Part shown: positions 40,515 to 47,817 of the stretch, in pieces
Position numbering within the stretch: the first letter of the stretch is position 1
Layout of the letters: the number at the start of each line of letters is the position of its first letter
Origin: Candidatus Brocadiaceae bacterium
Lineage (GTDB): Bacteria > Planctomycetota > Brocadiia > SM23-32
DNA: 47,817 nucleotides
Assembly: GCA_012728835.1 (NCBI GenBank)
Contig: JAAYEJ010000037.1
Span: 1-47,817, forward strand
Reading direction: 5' to 3'
The notes under the pieces: generated by a model
The model's input: only the letters and a program-made list of their open reading frames with translations
Told to the model about the DNA's origin: nothing
Database searches by the model: none
Program-made: the position numbers and the translations under genes

Positions 40515-43328
40515 ATGGCCACGCGCCGTCGTAAGAAGCAAACCAAGGGTTCGGAGGACTACCGGCATCCTGAGTCTACCAGCCCGATGCGGCCGGATGT
40601 GGGCACGCAGGCGCAGTTCCGCAAGAAGAAGCCGCCGGTCACCTACCGATATGACTCCTCCCTCTCGCCGGCGCTGGACTGGGACGGGCAGAACGGGGCG
40701 CGGGAGCTGGGCGAGTGGCTGCTGGCCTGCATCGAGGACGCAGCCGCGCTGGAGCCGCCTCACAAGTTCTCCGAGCCTCGGGTGTTCAAAGGCGGCGACG
40801 GCGCGGTCCTCGTCACAGTCTCCGGCCTCCATGATGCAGTTGAGCAGCTCAAGCGCCTCGGCAAGCCGTTCCTGAACTGGGCGGGCAAGGCGGAGCGGCT
40901 TTCCTTCGATGTGCCGACGCTCCCGCTTTTCGTGCACGAACGCCTCAGCACTCAGGCCATCATCGAGACGCTCAAGTCCCACCGCAAGGCGCCCGCCCTC
41001 AACCAGATGGCGCTCTTCGCCGACCCGCAGCATTCGGTGTCCGACCAGGTGCTCAGGGCCTACGAGTATCGGGACAACTGGGTGAACCGGCTGATCCTGG
41101 GTGACAGTCTCGTGGTGATGAACTCGCTGCTGCACTATGAGGGGCTGGGCGGTCAGGTGCAGATGATCTACATGGACCCCCCGTACGGGGTCAGATTCGG
41201 CAGCAACTTCCAGCCCTTCGTGCGGAGGACCGAGGTCAGGCACAACGACGATGATGACGTCACGCGAGAGCCCGAGATGGTGCAGGCTTACCGAGACACA
41301 TGGGAACTCGGTATTCATTCGTACTTGACTTACATGCGCGACCGCCTGCTTGTCTCCCGCGAGTTGCTCGGCCCCTCGGGCAGCGTGTTCGTTCAGATCA
41401 GTGACGAGAACCTCCACCACCTCAGAGAACTGATGGATGAGGTCTTCGGTGCCGACAACCTGGTAGCGGTGATTGCTTTTACGAAGACCACCGTCGCAAC
41501 ATCCCTCCTGCTCCCCACCGTGTGCGACTTCGTTCTGTGGTACGCGAAGGATCGTTCTGCCGTGAAGTTCAGGAGTCTGTTCCTGCCCAAGAAGCTCGGC
41601 GACGAGGGCGCCACCCGTTACAACTTCCTCGAACTGCCCGATGGGACACGAAGGCGGCTCACCAAGGAAGAACAGGAAGGAAGCGTGGCCGCTCCGGCGA
41701 GCGGAAGACTCTACACCACTACTGATCTTAAGTCGCAGGGGTTCCGGCAGTTCACCACCGTGCCATTCGCATTCCAAGGCCAGGAGTACCATCCGGGCCC
41801 GAATATGAACTGGAAGACAACTCTCCAGGGCCTTGAGCGGCTTGCGGGCCAGAGTCGGATAGTGGTCGAAGGCAACTCGCTTCGCTACCTGAGGTACTTC
41901 GACGATTACCCCGTGAACCCTCTGTCAAACGTGTGGACGGACATCGGAGGCATTCAGAGCCGGACTGACCCAAAGGTCTACGTTGTACAGACGACGAACA
42001 AGGCCATAATGCGTTGCATGCTGATGACAACGGACCCCGGCGACCTGGTTCTCGACCCGACCTGCGGGAGCGGGACAACGGCGTATGTCGCCGAACAGTG
42101 GGGGCGGCGCTGGATTTCGATTGACGTGAGCCGCGTTCCGGCCGCGTTGGCGCGGCAGCGCATCCTGACAGCCACGTTCCCCTGGTACGAACTCCAGGAC
42201 GAGAAACGCGGCCCGGCAGGCGGCTTCGTCTACAAGCGCAAGCAGAACAAGAAGGGCGAGGAGGTGGGCGGCATCGTCCCCCACATCACGCTGAAGTGCA
42301 TTGCCAACAACGAAGAGCCGCAGATGGAGGTCCTTGTCGACCGGCCCGAAGAAGACAAGGCTATCACGCGCGTGGCCGGTCCGTTCGTGGTCGAGGCGAC
42401 GATCCCGACACCGGTGGACTGGGAGGCGGACGGCGAGGAGGACTCCGGCGCGGACATGCAAGAGCGTGGCGCGTTCCTCGACCGCATGCTCGAGGTACTG
42501 CGCAAGAGCCCGGTCCTCCGCCTGGAAGGCAACCGCACCGTGACGCTCAAGAACGTCCGCCCGCCGGCCAAGTCGCTCTCCCTCTCCGCCGAGGCGATGG
42601 TGACGCCTGCCGAACTCGGTCCGCCGAAGACGCTGGAGGACATGCGGGAGCACGCCCTCGACGCGAAGGGAGGGCGGCTGCCGTTCAGCGACAGGCCTGT
42701 CGCCATCCTGTTCGGCCCCGAGAACGGCGCCGTCAGCGAGAAGCTGGTCTACGAGGCGGCGCGCGAGGCGCACGCCAAGGACTACGCGCACATGTTCGTG
42801 ATCGGCTTCGCTGTCCAGCCGAACGCGCGGAAGCTGGTGGACGACTGCGACAAGGCCGTCGGCGTGCCGGCCAGCTACGTGCAGATGACGCCGGACCTTA
42901 TGATGGGCGACCTGTTGAAGAACATGCGGTCGAGCCAGATCTTCAGCGTCTGCGGCCTGCCCGAGATCGCGGTCCGGAAGACCAAAGGCGGCAAGTACCA
43001 GGTGGAACTGCTGGGCCTGGACACCTTTGACCCGGCGACGATGAAGCCTGAGCACCGGCGCGGCGACGACGTGCCGGCGTGGTTCCTGGACACCGACTAC
43101 AACGGCCTCTGCTTCCACGTCTGCCACGCGTTCTTCCCGCTCACGGGCGCGTGGGAGAGCATCAAGAAGGCGCTCAAGGGGACCTACGACGAGAGCGTGT
43201 GGGACCACCTGGCAGGGACGACGAGCGCGGAGTTCGAGCCCGGCGAGCACGGGCAGGTAGCCGTCAAGGTGATTGACGACCGTGGAAACGAGCTGCTGGT
43301 GGTGAAGGACCTGAAGGAGGCAGACTGA
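40515..43328 (+). CDS. Type III-like adenine DNA methyltransferase (Mod)
   Basis: The 937-residue protein has the beta-class motif order: catalytic DPPY at 221-224 ([11 protein letters not shown]) ahead of the SAM-binding motif DPTCGSGTT at 514-522. This is the layout of type III Mod N6-adenine methyltransferases. Upstream and downstream flanks (1-190, 560-937) are longer than in classical Mod (about 600-650 residues) and may hold extra recognition and assembly parts. GGGAG lies 10 nt before the ATG at 40515. It is followed by an ORF6N gene and a Res subunit with overlapping stops and starts, so all three form one operon. G+C appears lower than in flanking genes. Confidence 0.88.
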   Translation: MATRRRKKQTKGSEDYRHPESTSPMRPDVGTQAQFRKKKPPVTYRYDSSLSPALDWDGQNGARELGEWLLACIEDAAALEPPHKFSEPRVFKGGDGAVLVTVSGLHDAVEQLKRLGKPFLNWAGKAERLSFDVPTLPLFVHERLSTQAIIETLKSHRKAPALNQMALFADPQHSVSDQVLRAYEYRDNWVNRLILGDSLVVMNSLLHYEGLGGQVQMIYMDPPYGVRFGSNFQPFVRRTEVRHNDDDDVTREPEMVQAYRDTWELGIHSYLTYMRDRLLVSRELLGPSGSVFVQISDENLHHLRELMDEVFGADNLVAVIAFTKTTVATSLLLPTVCDFVLWYAKDRSAVKFRSLFLPKKLGDEGATRYNFLELPDGTRRRLTKEEQEGSVAAPASGRLYTTTDLKSQGFRQFTTVPFAFQGQEYHPGPNMNWKTTLQGLERLAGQSRIVVEGNSLRYLRYFDDYPVNPLSNVWTDIGGIQSRTDPKVYVVQTTNKAIMRCMLMTTDPGDLVLDPTCGSGTTAYVAEQWGRRWISIDVSRVPAALARQRILTATFPWYELQDEKRGPAGGFVYKRKQNKKGEEVGGIVPHITLKCIANNEEPQMEVLVDRPEEDKAITRVAGPFVVEATIPTPVDWEADGEEDSGADMQERGAFLDRMLEVLRKSPVLRLEGNRTVTLKNVRPPAKSLSLSAEAMVTPAELGPPKTLEDMREHALDAKGGRLPFSDRPVAILFGPENGAVSEKLVYEAAREAHAKDYAHMFVIGFAVQPNARKLVDDCDKAVGVPASYVQMTPDLMMGDLLKNMRSSQIFSVCGLPEIAVRKTKGGKYQVELLGLDTFDPATMKPEHRRGDDVPAWFLDTDYNGLCFHVCHAFFPLTGAWESIKKALKGTYDESVWDHLAGTTSAEFEPGEHGQVAVKVIDDRGNELLVVKDLKEAD

Positions 43329-43864
43329 TGGCTGGTGCCACTGGCGGTTTGGTCCCGGTGGAGCGGATTGAGCGGCTGATTCTGGTGGTCCGAGGCCACA
43401 GGGCGATTCTGGACAAAGACCTGGCGGCGCTCTACGGCGTCACGACGGGCAATCTGAACAAGGCCGTCAGCCGGAACATCGAGCGCTTTCCCGAGGACTT
43501 CATGCTGCAACTCACCGCAGAGGAGTTCCGCGACTTGAAGTTCCATTTTGGAACATCAAGTTGGGGAGGCACGCGCAAACCGCCCAGGGCGTTCACCGAA
43601 CAGGGCGTCGCGATGTTGTCCAGCGTGCTGCGCAGCAAACGGGCGGTTCAGGTCAACATTGAGATCATGCGGGCGTTTGTCAGGCTCCGCGGGATGCTGG
43701 CCTCGCATGCGGACCTGGCGCGTCGGTTGATGGCTCTGGAGAAGAAATACGACGCGCAGTTCAAGGTGGTGTTCGACGCCATTCGGCAACTGATGGCCGA
43801 GCCGGAGGCGCCGCGCGGCCAGATAGGGTTCCGTCGTCCCAAAGTGGAGGGGGACAGGCCGTGA
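43328..43864 (+). CDS. ORF6N-domain protein
   Basis: This 178-residue protein has an N-terminal ORF6N domain (about 10-95): [40 protein letters not shown] (key positions R17, D29, L32, Y35), then [11 protein letters not shown] and [14 protein letters not shown]6N domains occur in phage antirepressors and next to restriction genes and probably bind DNA. A coiled region (about 120-160) follows and suggests oligomers. Its ATG overlaps the mod TGA by one base, and its TGA overlaps the res GTG. Sitting inside a mod-res operon suggests it controls expression of the system or forms part of the complex; neither is shown here. Confidence 0.88.
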   Translation: MAGATGGLVPVERIERLILVVRGHRAILDKDLAALYGVTTGNLNKAVSRNIERFPEDFMLQLTAEEFRDLKFHFGTSSWGGTRKPPRAFTEQGVAMLSSVLRSKRAVQVNIEIMRAFVRLRGMLASHADLARRLMALEKKYDAQFKVVFDAIRQLMAEPEAPRGQIGFRRPKVEGDRP

Positions 43865-46800
43865 CCAGTTTTGAAGTCCCGACACCCATTCTGAACACCC
43901 CCTTCGAGGAGCCGAAGGAGTACTGGTACATCCGCGAGGGGGAGTCGCCCGAGCAGCGGCCGGGACGGCGGCCGTCGGTGATCTACCCGCCCAGCGACAC
44001 GCCCGTGGCGTGGACCATTGACGAACGTGTATTGCGGCGGTCGGACGAGTTCGCGCCGGGCTACGAGATGGTGTTGGTCAACCTGATCCGCCAGCGGTTG
44101 GCCGCCTGGCGCAAGGACGGATACCCGGGCGTGACGCGCGTCACGAAGGAAATGCTCGACTACTGGCGGCGGGACGGGCGCAAGACGCCGCTGTTCTTCG
44201 CCCAGATTGAGGCGGCGGAGACGGTCATCTTCTTGCGCGAGGCGCGGCAGGACTACCTCCAGGGTGTCAGCGTGCCGCTCGACGAGCCGAACGAGAACCA
44301 GAGGGCGGCCGGGGCGAAGGCGTTCCTGCGGTACGCCCTGAAGATGGCGACCGGCTCGGGCAAGACGACCGTCATGGGGATGCTGGCCGCCTGGAGTATC
44401 CTGAACAAGGTGGCCAGCCGAGCGGACGCGCGCTTTTCCGACGCGGCGCTGGTCGTCTGCCCGAACATTACGATCAAGAACCGCCTGCGCGAGCTCGACC
44501 CGGCCGAGGGCGAGGCCAGCCTTTACCGCACGCGCGACCTGGTGCCGCCGCACCTGATGCCACAGCTCAGCCAGGGCAAGGTGATCGTGACGAACTGGCA
44601 CCTGTTCCAGCTTCTGGAACTCGGGAGCGACGCGAAGGTCAAGAAGGTCGGGGTGCCGGTGCGCACGCTGGAGACAGTGCATATCCGGGACAAGACTACG
44701 ACGGCCCGGGGCTATCGGTACCTGTCGCTCCAGGACTACCAGATGCAGGTCGCCAGGGGGATGCTGACGGTGCGAAAGGAGTACGTGGACAGCGACGGGC
44801 ACGTCGAGAAGGCGGATGTCGAGTCCGTGCGCTACGTCGAGAGTGACACGCACTGGGACCAGCGGGTGCTCGGGCGCGAGATCGGTGGCAAGCAGAACAT
44901 CCTGATCATGAACGACGAGGCACACCACGCCTACCGTATCCGACGGGAAGAGAAGGACGAGGACGAAGAAGACAGCATGCCCGGTGGTGACGAGGACGTC
45001 GAGGACTTCTTCACGGAGGCGACGGTCTGGGTCGAGGGGCTGGACCGCATCCACAAGATGCGCGGCGTCAATCTCTGCGTGGACCTTTCGGCGACGCCGT
45101 ACTTCCTGGGTCGGGTGGGGCAGGAGACTAACAAGCCGTTCCCCTGGGTCGTGAGCGACTTCGGGTTGACCGATTCCATCGAGGCGGGGCTGGTGAAGAT
45201 ACCGCAGCTCGCCCTGCGCGACACGAGCGGCGAAGAGCGGGCGCTCTACTTCAACCTCTGGCGGTACATCCTGGGGCGGCTGACCCCACGGGAGCGTGGC
45301 GGCAAGCGCGGCAGCCCGAAACCGGAGGCGATCTTGAAGCACGCCCATCATCCAGTCGCCATGCTGGGCGGGCAGTGGGAGGAGACACGGGAGGCGTGGC
45401 AGAGGAACGAAGACGATCCCCGGCCTCCGGTGTTCATCGTCGTCTGCAAGAACACGAAGATCGCCGACGCAATCTACCGGTGGCTTGCCAACGATGAGTG
45501 TCCGTCTGGTGTACCGCCCGTCGGGGTGCCGGGCTTCGCCAACGGGAACGGTGAGGTCAACACCATCCGCGTCGACTCCAAGGTGATCCACGAGACGGAC
45601 ACCGAGGGCGCGAAGTCTGACGAGACGAAGTGGATGCGACTGACACTGGACACCGTGGGCAGGCTGGACTGGCCGACGGACCGGCAAGGTCGGCCCATCT
45701 ACCCGGAGGGCTTCGAGGAACTGGCGCGAAAACTCGGCCGACCGCTGCACCCGCCAGGGCGCGACATCCGGTGCATCGTCAGCGTAGGGATGCTGACTGA
45801 AGGATGGGACTCCAAGACGGTCACACACATCATCGGGCTGCGACCGTTCATGTCGCAGCTTCTGTGCGAACAGGTCGTCGGCCGGGGGCTGCGTCGCACG
45901 AACTACGAGGACTTCGACGAGAACGGCAGGCTGACCGAGGAGGTAGCCCAGATACTGGGTGTGCCCTTTGAAGTGGTGCCTTACAAGGCGACCCCCGAGG
46001 GGCCGGTCAAGACACCGAAAAAGCGCAAGCATGTCCACCCGCAGCCGGATCGGGAAAAGTACAAGATCACCTTCCCGCGGGTCGAAGGCTACACGCGCGC
46101 CATACGCAACCGGATCACAGCCGACTGGGGCAGCCTGCCGAAGCTCCGTCTGGACCCGATGCACATACCGCCCGAGGTGCAGCTGAAGGCGAGCGTTCCG
46201 AACAACGAGGGGCGTCCATCGCTCTTCGGGCCGGGGAGGATTGACGAGGTTACGCTCGATGCCTACCGCAAGGGCAGGCGGATGCAGGAGCTGGCTTTCG
46301 AGCTTGCAGCGGCGGTCACGCGAGATGTCACGGGGCAGGGATCGTTTGAGCTGCCGGCGCACGTGCTGTTCCCTCAGGCCCTCCAGATCGTGCAGCGCTT
46401 CCTGCGAGAGTACGTGACGCCCGTGCCGCCGGCAGAACTGATCGACGTGTTCCTGTCTCCGTATTACGGCTGGGTGAGCGATGTGCTGCGGGAGGGCATC
46501 CGGCCCGACACCAGCCAGGGCGACCCCCCAGAGATCCCGCTCTACGAGCAGCATAGGGGGCCGGGGTCGACGGCCGAGGTGGACTTCTGGACGAGCAAAC
46601 CCGTTTGGCCGGTCGAACACAGCCACGTGAACTACGTCGTGGCGGACACGAAGCGGTGGGAGCAATCAGCGGCCTACTTCATCGACACCCATGACGCCGT
46701 CGAGAGATTTGTGAAGAACGCCGGGCTTGGGTTCGCCGTCCCCTACGTCCACAATGGCGAGCCGCACGACTACGTGCCGGACTTCATCATCCGCCTCAAG

Positions 46801-47004
46801 CCGGCTGGCGGCCAGGAACGCTACCTCATCCTGGAGACCAAGGGCTTCGACGAACTGGAAGGGGTGAAGCGCGCTGCAGCCGAGCGATGGGTGCAGGCCG
46901 TCAACGCCGACGGCAAGTACGGCTGGTGGGCATACGCCGTAGTGCACTCACCGCAAGAGACCAGGGAAGTGATCACGAGTGCTGCCAGCAGCAGAGCCGA
47001 CTGA
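43861..47004 (+). CDS. Type III restriction subunit (Res): SF2 translocase with PD-ExK nuclease
   Basis: The 1047-residue protein starts at GTG 43861, overlapping the ORF6N stop. [15 protein letters not shown] (Q-motif-like, about 111-125) is followed by Walker A ATGSGKTT (K168), DEAH box NDEAHHAY (D352-H355), SATPY (about 410-414) and motif [11 protein letters not shown] (about 671). A C-terminal PD-(D/E)xK nuclease shows D974 (VPDFIIRL), E992 and K994 (ILETKG). That is the composition of type III Res, which translocates or diffuses along DNA after recognising unmethylated sites with Mod, then cuts. An acidic stretch [21 protein letters not shown] (about 363-383) is unusual. All motifs look intact. 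Confidence 0.92.
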   Translation: MTSFEVPTPILNTPFEEPKEYWYIREGESPEQRPGRRPSVIYPPSDTPVAWTIDERVLRRSDEFAPGYEMVLVNLIRQRLAAWRKDGYPGVTRVTKEMLDYWRRDGRKTPLFFAQIEAAETVIFLREARQDYLQGVSVPLDEPNENQRAAGAKAFLRYALKMATGSGKTTVMGMLAAWSILNKVASRADARFSDAALVVCPNITIKNRLRELDPAEGEASLYRTRDLVPPHLMPQLSQGKVIVTNWHLFQLLELGSDAKVKKVGVPVRTLETVHIRDKTTTARGYRYLSLQDYQMQVARGMLTVRKEYVDSDGHVEKADVESVRYVESDTHWDQRVLGREIGGKQNILIMNDEAHHAYRIRREEKDEDEEDSMPGGDEDVEDFFTEATVWVEGLDRIHKMRGVNLCVDLSATPYFLGRVGQETNKPFPWVVSDFGLTDSIEAGLVKIPQLALRDTSGEERALYFNLWRYILGRLTPRERGGKRGSPKPEAILKHAHHPVAMLGGQWEETREAWQRNEDDPRPPVFIVVCKNTKIADAIYRWLANDECPSGVPPVGVPGFANGNGEVNTIRVDSKVIHETDTEGAKSDETKWMRLTLDTVGRLDWPTDRQGRPIYPEGFEELARKLGRPLHPPGRDIRCIVSVGMLTEGWDSKTVTHIIGLRPFMSQLLCEQVVGRGLRRTNYEDFDENGRLTEEVAQILGVPFEVVPYKATPEGPVKTPKKRKHVHPQPDREKYKITFPRVEGYTRAIRNRITADWGSLPKLRLDPMHIPPEVQLKASVPNNEGRPSLFGPGRIDEVTLDAYRKGRRMQELAFELAAAVTRDVTGQGSFELPAHVLFPQALQIVQRFLREYVTPVPPAELIDVFLSPYYGWVSDVLREGIRPDTSQGDPPEIPLYEQHRGPGSTAEVDFWTSKPVWPVEHSHVNYVVADTKRWEQSAAYFIDTHDAVERFVKNAGLGFAVPYVHNGEPHDYVPDFIIRLKPAGGQERYLILETKGFDELEGVKRAAAERWVQAVNADGKYGWWAYAVVHSPQETREVITSAASSRAD

Positions 47005-47129
47005 CGGGCTCAGAACAGGCCGTCCGCGCACTGCATTCGGCGCAGCGCGCAGCACGTCTGCAGGCCGAGCGAGGCTTCATCGCGAGAGCATGGCCACGCC
47101 TAAGGGAGCACTTGGCGTCCGGCAAGGAA
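47005..47129 (+). other. Gap after res with an ORF ending in the element
   Basis: A frame that is open from within res continues as [21 protein letters not shown], then GFIARAWPRLREHLASGKE, and stops exactly in the left inverted repeat of element copy 2. It looks like the end of a helical protein cut by the insertion, but has no ATG or GTG start after res. Evidence is weak. Confidence 0.3.
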
Positions 47130-47536
47130 GGTAACCGTTCACGGATTTCCTGACAATCTGCCCTCGGGGTTTGCGTATCCTGCCGCATCATGGCAGACGC
47201 AGCGACATCCGAATGCCCCAACTGCAGGCGGCTCGAAGCCCTTCTGGTCGCTCTGGAAGCCCACTTCCGCTTCATCACGACGCCGGGCGTGGAGCCGACG
47301 AACGACCTTGCGGAGCAGCCGCTGCGGTTTGTGGTGATCGACCGGCGGATCACGCAGGGCACGCGGGGTGAGGCAGGACGGCAATGGTGCGAGCGCATAG
47401 GGACGGTGCGTGTCACCTGCGCCCAGCAGGGCCGCTCTGTCTTCCGATTCCTTCACGACGCCCTCACCGCTTCCTTCACGGGCCAGCCCGCGCCGTCGCT
47501 CCTGCCGGCTTGACCGAGAAACCGTGAACGGTCACC
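47130..47536 (+). mobile_element. 407-bp non-autonomous IS66-derived element, copy 2
   Basis: Ends GGTAACCGTTCACGGATTTC and (complement of the right end) GGTGACCGTTCACGG differ from copy 1 only in the outer bases. The length is identical, the orientation is the same, and the first two-thirds are nearly identical; the last third has diverged more. With copy 1 it frames the restriction island as in a composite element. Confidence 0.8.
47190..47513 (+). pseudogene. Internally deleted IS66 transposase (TnpC remnant), copy 2
   Basis: It has 107 codons, the same deletion junction and the same first 66 or so residues as copy 1. Amino-acid changes cluster in the last 40 residues (WCERIGTVRVTCAQQG). 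The copies share the exact deletion, so they descend from one deleted element and not from two separate events. The ORF is still open in both. Confidence 0.75.
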
Positions 47537-47629
47537 AGAACCTTTTACACATTTCTCCTTGCGCCAACGTAACAATAGGTAGAAGGTCTTCACGCACGCT
47601 GTGACGACATCACCAAGAGCGAGAACATC

Positions 47630-47764
47630 GTGAGCGAAGCGGACGAGCTGTACGACCGACTGATCAGGCCGATCGAGCAGAAGCTCAAGGCCATGTCACC
47701 GGTCACTTCAAAACCGGCCACGGGTGGTCACTTCAAAACCAGCCCGTTTATGTATGGTAGTTGA
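47630..47764 (+). pseudogene. Truncated sigma-factor-like N-terminus (tentative)
   Basis: The frame reads ADELYDRLIRPIEQKLKAM, resembling the start of some planctomycete ECF-type sigma factors. It then turns into unrelated sequence at the 15-bp repeats (SPVTSKPATGG...) and stops. A GTG at 47630 is the best start. The abrupt change at the repeats suggests an insertion broke the gene. The homology is by eye and short. Confidence 0.3.
47701..47740. repeat. 15-bp direct repeats, possible insertion-sequence end
   Basis: GGTCACTTCAAAACC is present at 47701-47715 and 47726-47740, a 25-nt period. Repeated words at an end are a feature of IS21-type elements. The element itself would lie to the right, outside the window. 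Local G+C falls here. Confidence 0.5.
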
Positions 47765-47817
47765 CTGACATTGGAGCGTTTTCCCTCCCGGATTTCAAGC
47801 CTTCTGCTCGGTTGCCC

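Overview
The window is about 47.8 kb of G+C-rich DNA, close to 70% by eye, from a bacterium that is probably a planctomycete or another member of the PVC group. The clues are a UroD-like enzyme gene, H-X9-DG pilin-type sequence, huge envelope proteins, and a PPi-type phosphofructokinase beside 6-phosphogluconate dehydrogenase. No rRNA, tRNA or CRISPR array was found. Long antisense ORFs opposite real genes are G+C artefacts and are not annotated.

Region 1 (1-2.8 kb): the 5' part of a secreted protein gene running off the left edge, a family 2 glycosyltransferase and a small zinc-ribbon-like protein. Region 2 (2.8-8.8 kb): a tightly overlapping sulfur operon behind a strong sigma-70 promoter. 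Its order is Rrf2 regulator, CysK, cysteine desulfurase, MnmA, LarE-like PP-loop enzyme, IscU-type scaffold, homocysteine methyltransferase. It would take sulfur from cysteine synthesis to tRNA thiolation, Fe-S assembly, a LarE-type reaction and methionine. Region 3 (9-13 kb, minus strand): gnd, a HAD hydrolase and a PPi-type phosphofructokinase in one operon. Region 4 (13.5-17.7 kb): an MDR dehydrogenase, a transglutaminase/FnIII/Ig-like secreted protein and a cysteine-rich DUF1284-like protein.

Region 5 (17.8-19.5 kb) holds the most exciting signal. An MgtE-type Mg2+ transporter gene is preceded by its own promoter, a short ORF with an acidic/proline-rich run followed by arginines (like enterobacterial MgtL), and two mutually exclusive RNA hairpins. 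One hairpin buries the mgtE Shine-Dalgarno sequence. This looks like an undescribed Mg2+-sensing leader-peptide switch.

Region 6 (19.5-28.5 kb): PHP phosphoesterase, UroD-like protein plus VOC protein, M20 amidohydrolase, 2-hydroxyacid dehydrogenase, DinB polymerase with an insertion, SurA-like chaperone and AEC permease. Region 7 (28.5-37.9 kb, minus strand): an HTH/zinc-ribbon regulator with a perfect consensus promoter, a possible mini-ORF, and two giant envelope proteins built of repeated modules. One giant protein has a pilin-like module and a TPR embedded in it. Region 8: a hybrid histidine kinase with a long leader.

Region 9 (39.9-47.5 kb): a lower-G+C type III restriction-modification island (mod, ORF6N gene, res). 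Two directly repeated 407-bp elements bracket it; each is an internally deleted IS66 transposase derivative. The right edge carries a truncated sigma-factor-like ORF and 15-bp direct repeats that may be the end of another insertion sequence. Short intergenic minisatellites (10-bp GTCCGTGTTC-type and 22-bp types) recur at five places in the first 25 kb.
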